Below are positions 7,698-15,800 of a stretch of DNA of 15,931 nucleotides, one piece after another (positions within the stretch are counted from its first letter, which is position 1; each line of letters begins with the position of its first letter). The translations under genes were made by a program, and so were the position numbers. This DNA is from an uncultured Moraxella sp. (lineage in GTDB: Bacteria; Pseudomonadota; Gammaproteobacteria; Pseudomonadales; Moraxellaceae): the NCBI GenBank assembly GCA_943908425.1, contig CALTTC010000035.1, forward strand, positions 1-15,931, read 5' to 3'. Below the pieces are notes generated by a model that did no database searches, was not told the origin of the DNA, and saw only the letters and a list, made by a program, of their open reading frames with translations.

Positions 7698-9596
7698 TTA
7701 AGTGGTGGTATCTAAAGGTTTATCTTGGGGCACATTGTATAAGCGCAATGCCTCACGCATAACCCGACTAAAGACAGGACCCGCCACTGGACCGGCATAG
7801 AACTGCTTGCGTGGGTCTTCCACCAAAATCACCACCGCAAATTGTGGATTGGAAGCTGGCGCAACGCCCGCAAACACCACACGATACTCCCCAGGGATAT
7901 ACCCCCCCTTACCGCTACGCCGTGATGTGCCCGTCTTACCGGCAACGCGATAGCCGTCAATCGCCGCCAAACGTCCCGTACTGCCTTTCATGGTCACAAG
8001 CTCCATCATCGCCACAATATCTTTGGCGTGGTTTTCGCTAATAACCTCTACAGGTTCAGCTACAGGGGCTGATTTTACAAGGCGCAGGGGATAGCGCACA
8101 CCACCTGCCCCCAAAGTAGCATACGCCTGTGCCAGCTGGGCAAGCGTTACCTGCTGTCCATAGCCGTAGCTTAAGGTCGCACGGCGTGCCATATCCTGCT
8201 CGCTTGGAAAGTCCACCCTGCCCGCCTCTTCTGCTGGAAAGCCAAGCCCTGTTTTTTCGCCAAAGCCAAACTTACGCTGCATCGTAGCAATGGCATCCGC
8301 GGGCAATGATAAGGCAATCTTAGTTGAGGCGACATTTGAGGATTTTTGGATAAGCTTAGCAAGGGTTACCGCCCCATAGTTGCCACCATCGCGAATGGTA
8401 TATCCGCCAACATTAATGCTACCGTTCGTGGCAATCGCTGTATTGGTGGTATATTTGCCAGAATCTAATGCCGCCGCCACCGTAAACGGCTTTATCACCG
8501 AGCCTGGTTCAAACACATCAAGTAAAACACGATTACGCTCATTTGCCCCTTGGCGTAAGCTTAAATCATTGCTATTAAATGATGGCCACGCCGCCATCGC
8601 CAAAATATCGCCCGTATGCACATCCACCACCATTCCCGATGCCCAACGCGCCGACTGCTCACGCCCTACTTGCTCTAGCTCTTTATACAAAAAATACTGT
8701 AAGCGCGCATCAATCGTCAAGGCGACATCAGTAGCTGGCGTGACAGGTTTTAACTCTTGGAGCTGTTTAATAGCACGTTGTTTGGCGTTTTTTAGCACCA
8801 GCACTTGTCCAGCTTCCCCTGATAGTGCCTTATCATACTGTAACTCAATGCCCGCCCGCCCTTTATAAGCGTGGTCGCCATCCGAGTTTGCCATATAGCC
8901 AAGCACCTGTGCCATCGGCTCGGCTTGCAAATAAAAGCGCTTGGATAATAACTCCTCGTCCACCCCCACAAAATCTAGCGCCTTGACAGGCTCTGCCAGC
9001 TCAGGCATCACACCATTTAACAACACCAAACGCTTAGAGCCCGCCCCTTGGGGTAACGCCGCTTGCACCGCGTTGGGGTCGCTTGTGTCAATTTCTTGCA
9101 GTTTAACGGCTTGTTGCAATTTATCTAAAGGGTAATTGGCAGTACTAGCAAGTTTTGCCAAATCCAGCTCCGCTAAGCGTTCCAGGGCTTGTTCGCGCGC
9201 TTTTGGGGTGCGCGCTGTGGCAACATCACGCTTAGCCTTATAGTAAGCTTGGGCGTAATCATAGGGACTAAAGATAATCGTGGATAATGGGGCATTGGCA
9301 GCAAGAGGTACGCCAAGCGTATCGGTAATAATCCCACGCGACACCGGCAAAGTACGCTTACTTGTGGTAAATTCTTCCCCCTTTGCCACATAAAAATCAC
9401 GGTGATGAACCTGCAGATAGTAGGCACGCGCAAGCAATACAGTACACAGTGTCGCCATGATCGCAAAAATAAACCAATAACGCCCACTGTCAGGTTTACC
9501 ACCCACAAAGGCAGCACCACGCACCTTGCTACGCAAAGGTTTGCCAGCACTAGGGGGTTGTTTTTTGGTTTTTTTTAGGGCAGAATCGCTCATCAT
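7698..9596 (-). CDS. ftsI: Septal peptidoglycan transpeptidase FtsI (PBP3)
   Basis: FtsI cross-links septal peptidoglycan and is a main beta-lactam target. Numbered from the ATG at 9596 (632 residues), it has a short basic cytoplasmic tail, one membrane anchor (about 40-61), a pedestal domain, and a transpeptidase domain with active-site SVIK (S366 to K369), SSN (419-421) and KTGTS (554-558). E. coli FtsI has 588 residues with its active serine at 307. The difference comes from a longer tail and roughly 35-40 extra residues in the pedestal (about 120-195), rich in Ala/Leu/Lys/Glu. Start choice is open: GTG at 9599, ATG at 9596 and ATG at 9593 are consecutive codons right after the ftsL TGA. 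Translation is likely coupled to ftsL. Confidence 0.97.
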   Translation of the reverse strand: MMSDSALKKTKKQPPSAGKPLRSKVRGAAFVGGKPDSGRYWFIFAIMATLCTVLLARAYYLQVHHRDFYVAKGEEFTTSKRTLPVSRGIITDTLGVPLAANAPLSTIIFSPYDYAQAYYKAKRDVATARTPKAREQALERLAELDLAKLASTANYPLDKLQQAVKLQEIDTSDPNAVQAALPQGAGSKRLVLLNGVMPELAEPVKALDFVGVDEELLSKRFYLQAEPMAQVLGYMANSDGDHAYKGRAGIELQYDKALSGEAGQVLVLKNAKQRAIKQLQELKPVTPATDVALTIDARLQYFLYKELEQVGREQSARWASGMVVDVHTGDILAMAAWPSFNSNDLSLRQGANERNRVLLDVFEPGSVIKPFTVAAALDSGKYTTNTAIATNGSINVGGYTIRDGGNYGAVTLAKLIQKSSNVASTKIALSLPADAIATMQRKFGFGEKTGLGFPAEEAGRVDFPSEQDMARRATLSYGYGQQVTLAQLAQAYATLGAGGVRYPLRLVKSAPVAEPVEVISENHAKDIVAMMELVTMKGSTGRLAAIDGYRVAGKTGTSRRSGKGGYIPGEYRVVFAGVAPASNPQFAVVILVEDPRKQFYAGPVAGPVFSRVMREALRLYNVPQDKPLDTTT

Positions 9597-9599
9597 CAC

Positions 9600-10097
9600 T
9601 CAGTTATTGGGGGCAAGGACAGCCACACGCTCGTGGTCGCTTGGATAATACATAAATAGCTCGTTGGCGGCGCGCTGGGCAACAATCGGCGTGGCACTAA
9701 AGGTCTGTTGCTCAATCAACAAGCGCTGCTCTTCTATCATCAAAGTTTGGTATTCGCTACGTGCCTGCGACAGCTCATGATATAGGGCATGTCGTGCTTG
9801 CACTTGGGTCACATTTTTGACCCCTGCCACCAAAATAACAATTAGCAATACCAACAGCAAAAACCAATACAAACGCCCAGCGGTAAAATCCCCTGCCTCT
9901 AACAAAGGCTGCTGCGCTAAAGGCAACACCACCTTGGGCAAAGCAATGGTAGGACGGGCAGATGGATTGCTTGTCGCTTGATTGGGTGCTATCTTAGCTT
10001 GCTTGGCGCTAGATTTAGGGGCATTACCAGCGCTTGTCTCTGGCTTATCCACTGCCCCTTGGCTTGGCTTGGCGGGCGAATTGGCATCGGTTGTCAT
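9600..10097 (-). CDS. ftsL: Cell division protein FtsL
   Basis: FtsL is a bitopic membrane protein that works with FtsB and FtsQ and activates FtsW-FtsI at the septum. The product (165 residues) has a Pro/Ala/Ser/Lys-rich N-terminal cytoplasmic region of about 70 residues, one membrane segment (about 76-93), and a periplasmic coiled-coil-like helix (about 100-131). It ends with the FtsL-type stretch LLIEQQTFSATPIVAQRAAN. E. coli FtsL has 121 residues; the excess is nearly all in the N-terminal region. I chose the ATG at 10097 because it overlaps the rsmH stop as ATGA, a common coupling arrangement; a GTG at 10103 would add two residues. Position between rsmH and ftsI supports the call, as the sequence itself is poorly conserved in this family. 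Confidence 0.93.
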   Translation of the reverse strand: MTTDANSPAKPSQGAVDKPETSAGNAPKSSAKQAKIAPNQATSNPSARPTIALPKVVLPLAQQPLLEAGDFTAGRLYWFLLLVLLIVILVAGVKNVTQVQARHALYHELSQARSEYQTLMIEEQRLLIEQQTFSATPIVAQRAANELFMYYPSDHERVAVLAPNN

Positions 10098-11080
10098 AGG
10101 CACACCGCCGCTCTTGTGGCTGTGCGCAAATAGGCACTTCTTGCCCGCGGATTATTAGCAATTTCTGTCTTATTTGGGGTAAGGCGTAGCGGTTTTGTAA
10201 AGTATTTTGGGCGTGTCGGCGGCATAAGTAAGCGGTCATCGCCCTCCCATTGTCCACGACTGTGGTTGTGCAAAAAACGCTTAATGCGTCTGTCCTCTAG
10301 CGAGTGAAAGCTAATAACCGCAAGTTGCCCACCCGCCTGCAACACCTCAATCGTCTGTGCCAAAAATTCATCAACATCGCCTAACTCATTATTAATAAAT
10401 ATACGCATTGCCTGAAAGCTTTTGGTCGCAGGGTGCTTACCCTTTTGCCAGTTGGGGTGCGCAGACTTTATCACCTCCGCCAATGTTAGGGTATCGTCAT
10501 AGCAATCCATCGCCTTAATCGCCCGTGCAATACGCCGACTGTGGCGCTCCTCGCCGTACTCATAAAGCACATCGGCAAGTACTTCTTCGGAAACAACGGC
10601 TAGCCACTCACCGACCGTCTGCCCGCGCGTGGTATCCATACGCATGTCAATGGCACCCGATTTATTAAAGCTAAAACCGCGCGTGCCGTCATCTAGTTGT
10701 GGCGATGATACACCCAAATCCGCCATAATCCCCGCTACTTGATGAATGCCTAGACTTTGCAATTCTTGCTGTAAATTAGCAAAACTGCCGTGGACGACCG
10801 ATACGCGCGCATCTTTTATCGCCAACGCCTTGGCAGCTTGAATAGCCTCTATATCTTTATCAAAAACAATTAAACGGGCATCTTTTGCCAAATACTGAAG
10901 TAGCAATGAACTATGCCCGCCACGCCCAAACGTTGCATCCACAAACACCCCAGATACCTTTGGTAGCGCGCCAAGTGTTGCCTGTATATCACGCGTGTTG
11001 TCAGTTAGCACACCAAGCACCGCCGCTACGGTTTCATATAACAGCACGCTTTCATGCCCAAACTCACAAGATGACGCCAT
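10094..11080 (-). CDS. rsmH: 16S rRNA (cytosine1402-N4)-methyltransferase RsmH
   Basis: RsmH (formerly MraW) puts a methyl group from S-adenosylmethionine on N4 of C1402 in 16S rRNA. The 328-residue protein shows HESVLLYETV (9-18), the SAM-binding DATFGRGGHS (48-57), ADLGVSSPQLDDGTRGFSF (120-138), DMRMD (145-149), SFQAMRIFINNELG, ISFHSLEDRRIKRF and NPRARSA near the C-terminus. Compared with E. coli RsmH there are about 17 extra residues between the first motif and the SAM loop (about 25-42). It is the first gene of the cell-wall and division cluster and has its own promoter (11109-11137). mraZ, usually just upstream, is not present; rlmD lies there instead. Confidence 0.98.
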   Translation of the reverse strand: MASSCEFGHESVLLYETVAAVLGVLTDNTRDIQATLGALPKVSGVFVDATFGRGGHSSLLLQYLAKDARLIVFDKDIEAIQAAKALAIKDARVSVVHGSFANLQQELQSLGIHQVAGIMADLGVSSPQLDDGTRGFSFNKSGAIDMRMDTTRGQTVGEWLAVVSEEVLADVLYEYGEERHSRRIARAIKAMDCYDDTLTLAEVIKSAHPNWQKGKHPATKSFQAMRIFINNELGDVDEFLAQTIEVLQAGGQLAVISFHSLEDRRIKRFLHNHSRGQWEGDDRLLMPPTRPKYFTKPLRLTPNKTEIANNPRARSAYLRTATRAAVCL

Positions 11081-11108
11081 AGCCGACTTCTAACTCACAA
11101 AATATCTT

Positions 11109-11137
11109 ATTGTAGCCGAAAACCCCACTAAATTCAA
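11109..11137 (-). promoter_or_regulatory. Promoter of the rsmH-ftsL-ftsI-mur cluster
   Basis: On the minus strand, TTGAAT (11137-11132) and TACAAT (11114-11109) are exactly 17 bases apart. Predicted transcription start is near 11102, leaving a leader of about 21 bases before the rsmH ATG. No other convincing promoter for the cluster is seen between rlmD and rsmH, and I see no strong terminator after rlmD, so some read-through from rlmD is possible. Confidence 0.7.
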
Positions 11138-11256
11138 AAAAATTTCACCCTTGCCCCTTAAGTAACGGTAGCTATTTGTTAAATCATTCTGGATTATTAC
11201 CCAAATAACTTTTGCTATTTTTAGCTTCACCAAAGCGCAACAATACAGCAACTCTG

Positions 11257-12663
11257 CTAGGATACTTGTACAAATAACGCCACGCTCTCCACGTGCGCTG
11301 TATGACAAAACATATCCATCACTCCAGCGGTATGCAAGCAATAGCCATTGTCTAACAATATCCGACTGTCGCGTGCCAAAGTGGCAGGGTCACAAGAAAT
11401 ATAAACAATGCGTTTTGCGGCAAATTTGGGCAAATACTGCACCACCTCCCACGCCCCTGCCCTCGGGGGGTCTAGCACAATCGCATCAAAGCGTGCCGTA
11501 CGTGCCCAATCTTCTGCTGATAAATCTTGGGTCAAATCTTTAGTGTAAAACACCGCATTGTCAATGCCATTGGCGCGAGCATTGTTTGTTGCCCGTATCG
11601 TCATCGCCGCCGAACCCTCCACGCCGACCACTTGCCCTGTCTTGCCCACCGCACGCGCGAGCATCAAGCTAATATTACCAAGCCCACAAAATAAATCCAA
11701 CACGCGCTCACCAGCTTGTAATTGCAATAGTTGATAAACTTGCATCAGCATTTGCTGGTTAATGCCATAATTAATCTGGGTAAAATCTTGCACAAAAAAG
11801 CGATAGGACAACGCAAACGCTGGTACGTGATACACCAACCCACCAACCTTGTGCTTCTTGACCACGACTGGCTTTTGCCCTTCTTTTAACTGATGAATGA
11901 GTTTATTATTACCCTCTAAATACAACTGCCAACGTCTATGCCCAAAAAACGCCTGCAATTTTGCCAAATCCGCCTGATTAAAACGCCTTAGGTGACGAAT
12001 CACCACCGCAACGGTCTCGCTTGCCGTTTCTATAGGCTCACCGCTAGCAATTTCTAAATGGGTAATATTTCCTTTGTTGTCAAGGCTTGCAAGGCATGTG
12101 CGCAAGGCAGACAATTCATCGGCAATACTTGCATGCAGAATAGGACAAGTTGCAATATCCGCTAGCGTGTTACTATTTTTTTGCCGAAAGCCCATAATCA
12201 GCTCATCTTGCCTGGCAAGATAACGCACGCCAAGCCGCGCTTTACGGCGATAGCCATAAGTTGCCCCAGTCAAGCTTGGTAGCCAGTTATCCGCATGCAC
12301 CCCTTGGCGTGATAAAAGCTGCTCTAACACCTGAGCCTTAAAGACAATTTGCTTATCTGCTTGCCAATGCTGCAACTGACAGCCACCACATACCCCAAAA
12401 TGCTCACAAATCGGTGTGGCGCGCTCATCGCTTGCTTGCAATACCTCTATGGTAGACGCCTCGTCAAAGCGCTTATGGCTTTTATCTAGTACAGCAAGCA
12501 CCTTTTCGCCTTTTAGGGCATAATCCACAAACACTTTTTTGCCAGCAAGCGCGCCGTACTCTTCACCGTACACCGCCACCCCGCGCCCATCTTGTAATTG
12601 CTCGTTAATAGTCAAACAAATGGCATTGGTGGAAGCGGTCGCTTGCGTTATTTGGCTTGGCAT
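11257..12663 (-). CDS. rlmD: 23S rRNA (uracil1939-C5)-methyltransferase RlmD
   Basis: RlmD (formerly RumA) methylates U1939 of 23S rRNA with S-adenosylmethionine and carries a 4Fe-4S cluster. The 468-residue protein has an N-terminal TRAM-like domain (about 13-72), the cluster cysteines C86, C92, C95 and C173 (CEHFGVCGGCQLQHW and ATCPIL), the SAM-binding VLDLFCGLGNIS (321-332), VLDPPRAGA (396-404), the catalytic cysteine C424 in ISCDPATLARD, and the C-terminal CHTAHVESVALF with the general-base glutamate E459. The DPPRAGA and C424 motifs are typical of the RlmD/TrmA class. The ATG at 12663 is the only ATG near the N-terminus, but its ribosome binding site is poor and a promoter-like -10 element overlaps it. 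It is transcribed away from the autotransporter gene. Confidence 0.96.
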   Translation of the reverse strand: MPSQITQATASTNAICLTINEQLQDGRGVAVYGEEYGALAGKKVFVDYALKGEKVLAVLDKSHKRFDEASTIEVLQASDERATPICEHFGVCGGCQLQHWQADKQIVFKAQVLEQLLSRQGVHADNWLPSLTGATYGYRRKARLGVRYLARQDELIMGFRQKNSNTLADIATCPILHASIADELSALRTCLASLDNKGNITHLEIASGEPIETASETVAVVIRHLRRFNQADLAKLQAFFGHRRWQLYLEGNNKLIHQLKEGQKPVVVKKHKVGGLVYHVPAFALSYRFFVQDFTQINYGINQQMLMQVYQLLQLQAGERVLDLFCGLGNISLMLARAVGKTGQVVGVEGSAAMTIRATNNARANGIDNAVFYTKDLTQDLSAEDWARTARFDAIVLDPPRAGAWEVVQYLPKFAAKRIVYISCDPATLARDSRILLDNGYCLHTAGVMDMFCHTAHVESVALFVQVS

Positions 12664-12684
12664 AATAGATACTCAATTTAATTA

Positions 12685-12703
12685 GTCAATACCTAATACT
12701 GAC
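12685..12703. repeat. Imperfect inverted repeat upstream of rlmD
   Basis: GTCAATACCTAATACTGAC has symmetric GTCA/TGAC ends and a partly symmetric TA pair inside, like a 19-base operator. It lies just upstream of the rlmD start codon and overlaps a TTGACT on the minus strand. No regulator can be named. Confidence 0.35.
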
Positions 12704-12721
12704 AGCATTGACACTCTAGAA

Positions 12722-12747
12722 AATGGATAAATAAAAAATTATCCATT
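12722..12747. repeat. Perfect 9-base inverted repeat in the divergent intergenic region
   Basis: AATGGATAA (12722-12730) and TTATCCATT (12739-12747) are exact reverse complements around an 8-base A-rich loop. On the minus strand the repeat runs from an extended -10-like TGTTACAAT (12745-12753) across the likely rlmD transcription start, a position suited to an operator or a leader hairpin. It can be read either way. Confidence 0.5.
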
Positions 12748-12785
12748 GTAACACAAATTACCTTGACTAATAACGAGCATTGTTA

Positions 12786-12814
12786 TTGCTAATGTAGTCG
12801 CTATCTAGTAAAAT
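12786..12814 (+). promoter_or_regulatory. Candidate promoter of the autotransporter gene
   Basis: TTGCTA (12786-12791) and TAAAAT (12809-12814) are 17 bases apart. Predicted start is near 12821, giving a leader of about 20 bases. A 23-base inverted repeat lies over the -10 element. The -35 match is moderate (four of six). Confidence 0.5.
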
Positions 12815-12829
12815 GACTAAAATTTTACT
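12807..12829. repeat. Perfect 8-base inverted repeat over the autotransporter promoter
   Basis: AGTAAAAT (12807-12814) and ATTTTACT (12822-12829) are exact reverse complements with seven bases between. They span the predicted -10 element and transcription start and end 11 bases before the ATG. This would suit a repressor site, or a leader hairpin close to the ribosome binding site if transcription starts further upstream. Confidence 0.5.
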
Positions 12830-12840
12830 TTGGATTAGGT

Positions 12841-15800
12841 ATGAAAAAATCAAGCACCGCCTTTAAAGCCTCGCTTCTTGTGTCTGCTATTCATGGATTG
12901 CTACTTACACAAGCGCAAGCCGCTACCGTCACCGACCAAATTGACTATCAGATTTTCCGTGATTTTGCTGAAAATAAAGGGGAATTCACCCCCGGCGCGA
13001 CCAATATCGCTATCCACGATAAGGACGGTAACTTTTTGGATTTAGCATTGCCAAACGGTGTTGCTATGCCTGATATGTCGCCAAGCAATGTCAATACCGG
13101 CATATTAACCTTAGTCGGTGAGCAGTTCACCACCACCGCACAGCACAACGATGATGGCACGCTTGATCACCAGCCCATCAGATTCGGCAATAATAATGGC
13201 TTTATTTATACAGTAGATAGCCGTAACGATGCCGAAGGGCATTATCTAAGCTATGATGAAATCCAACATTTAGATGACTCGGTTTCTGACCCTAAATACA
13301 ATGACATTGCCATGCCACGCCTTAACAAGATGGTCACCGAGGTCGCTCCTGCCGCCCATCTTAACAACCCAAATGGCGATCTGGTAAAAGAAGATGATAC
13401 TTACATCGCCTTTGCTCGCACTGGTAGCGGTATTCAAGGCACGGTTGATGGGTCGGATACTTCAGACAATCTTGTTGGTCAAGACAATAAAGCACCGGCA
13501 TACACCTATTTAGCAACTGCCTACCAATATCTTGTGGGTGGTGGCATCCCTCGCCCAGCAAAAATTACCAACGCCATCAATGATGACGTAGACCCGCCGA
13601 CTATAGGGCAGTATCTACAGACCACCCCCTTTAATTACCGTGAACTAGCGACTGGTATACAAGATGAAAATGGTGAGCCTCTTGGCATATCACCACTTAA
13701 TACCCATACCGAACGTGGCGATAGCGGTAGTGCGCTCTACGGCTATAATCAATACACTAAGCGTTGGGAAGTCATTGGCGTGGTGAATGGTGGCTCTGGT
13801 GGCATAAATCTCTCTGGCGATTATGAAGAGTCGGATACTTGGACTATTTTTGACCATGCACTGTATAATACCTTCAAAAACCAATACTATGCCGGCACAC
13901 TACAAGACACCAACTACCGTGATTATACCTGGGAGAATACAGGGCTGATCAATGATGAAAATCTTATCAAAACCGCGACAGGGGCAGAGAAGTTACGCTT
14001 TGCCAACGGTAAAGATTTGTATATCAATCAAAATGCCAATATCACCCTTGCCGAGAATATCATTCAAGGAACAGGCGGACTCTATATTGGACGTGAAAAC
14101 CCCCTTAATGCACAAGAAACCCCTGTAGATGTCACCATCAAAGGACAAAATGACCAAACATTTTGGCTGGGTTCTGGTATCTTGGTTGGCAAGGGCAGTA
14201 CCGCCACCTTACAAGTAAATACTGCTGTCAATGACACGCTTGCCAAACTTGGACAAGGCACGCTGATTATCAATGCCAAGGGCAACGGCTTAGGCGACAT
14301 CAATGTTGGTGATGGTACTGTTATCCTTAACCAGCAGGCTGACGCATTGGGTGCTAAGCGCGCCTTTGATCAAGTCAATATCGTAAGTGGTCGTGGCACG
14401 GTCATTTTAAGCAACGCCGAACAGCTAGGCGCTGACGGCGAAAGACTTGACAATGTACACTTTGGCTTTCGTGGCGGACGCTTAGATGTCAATGGTAACT
14501 CACTCACCGGCGAACAAATCCGCCATGACGATGATGGCGCAATGCTTGTCAATCACAATGCCAATACTGCCGCCACTATTACCTTAACTGGTCGTCCGCA
14601 AATTAACGCCGATGGATTTGGCTCAGTTACTACAGATAATGGTAATATTTACATCTACCGTGGTGATCGACTGACTAAAAATCCAACAACAGGTGAATTT
14701 GTTCCTACCGCAGTGGGCAATTATTACCCCACTACCCCTAATGATAGCTTAGAATTTATTTATATTGGTAATGAGAATACCGACAGCAACGAGACGATTT
14801 TTGCTAATTACAACAATTATATCAATAGCCAGCGACTTATCACCACCTTTGCAGGCAAGCTTGGTGAGACTGATACTAGCAAACATAATGGCAAGCTAAA
14901 CCTTACGTTTGCGCCAACAGAGCGTACTGATGAGGCGAAGCTGTTACTGACAGGCGGTAGCAACTTAAATGGCAATATTAACGCCACCAAAGGCACTGTT
15001 ATCCTATCAGGTCGCCCCACGTCACACGCCGTGGACTGGCAAACGCGTAGCGAGGTAATGCCTGATGATGATTGGCTTAACCGCACTTACACTGCTAATA
15101 ATTTGGTCGCGCAAAATAACGCCAACATTTATGTGGGGCGTAATGTCAGCGATTTAAATGCCAATATTCTTGCCCAAAATACCGCAAGTGTGAATATCGG
15201 TTATAACAACGGAATAACCCCAGTCTGTGTACGCTCAGAATTCCATTACGAAGCCGAATGTACCCTGCCACGCTATGATAATGCCGTACTTGCCACCATT
15301 CCTGTGGTTAATGCAAAAGGCGATGTCATTTTGCAAGATTCTGCAAGCCTCAATCTATATCGCGCCAACCTAACCGGAAAAATACAGGGCGCAGATGGCA
15401 CGAGCGTAAGTGTGGGCAATGGCAAATGGACGATGACCGAAAATAGCCGTTTTGGCAAGCTTACGCTTGATAACGGTATTGTGCAACTAAACCCAAGTAG
15501 CGCCAACGCAGTGGATAGCTATAATACTTTAGCCGTTAAACAGCTAACCGGTAAAGGGCAACTTAACTACCTTACCGACTTAGCCAGTTTTAAAGGAGAC
15601 AAAGTCTTAGTTAGCGATCTTTTAGAGGGTAATTTCACACTGTCAGTTGCCGATAAAGGTGGCGAACCTGTACGCAGTAAAGAGCACCTAACGCTCCTTG
15701 ATGCTGCCCAAGCCAACCGCACGGCGAATGTTAATCTGGTATCCCCTGTAAACCTTGGTGCTTATAAATACACCTTGAGTAACGACAACGGCATTTATTA

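Noticed and set aside
8380..8868. 162-codon open frame on the plus strand
   Set aside because: It lies entirely antisense to the ftsI transpeptidase domain, has no ribosome binding site and no recognisable protein features.
11090..11341. 83-codon minus-strand frame between rlmD and rsmH
   Set aside because: It overlaps the end of rlmD out of frame, runs through the cluster promoter and has no family features; an mraZ was looked for here and not found.
12763..12791. TTGACT (12763-12768) as the -35 element of the autotransporter promoter
   Set aside because: No acceptable -10 hexamer lies 16-18 bases downstream; TTGCTA-17-TAAAAT further on is better placed.
13714..13722. RGD tripeptide as a possible integrin-binding site
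   Set aside because: It coincides with the catalytic GDSGS loop and is likely buried in the active site, so it is most simply explained as protease sequence.
12948..15506. Several minus-strand frames of 60-90 codons
   Set aside because: All are antisense to the uninterrupted 1030-codon autotransporter frame.
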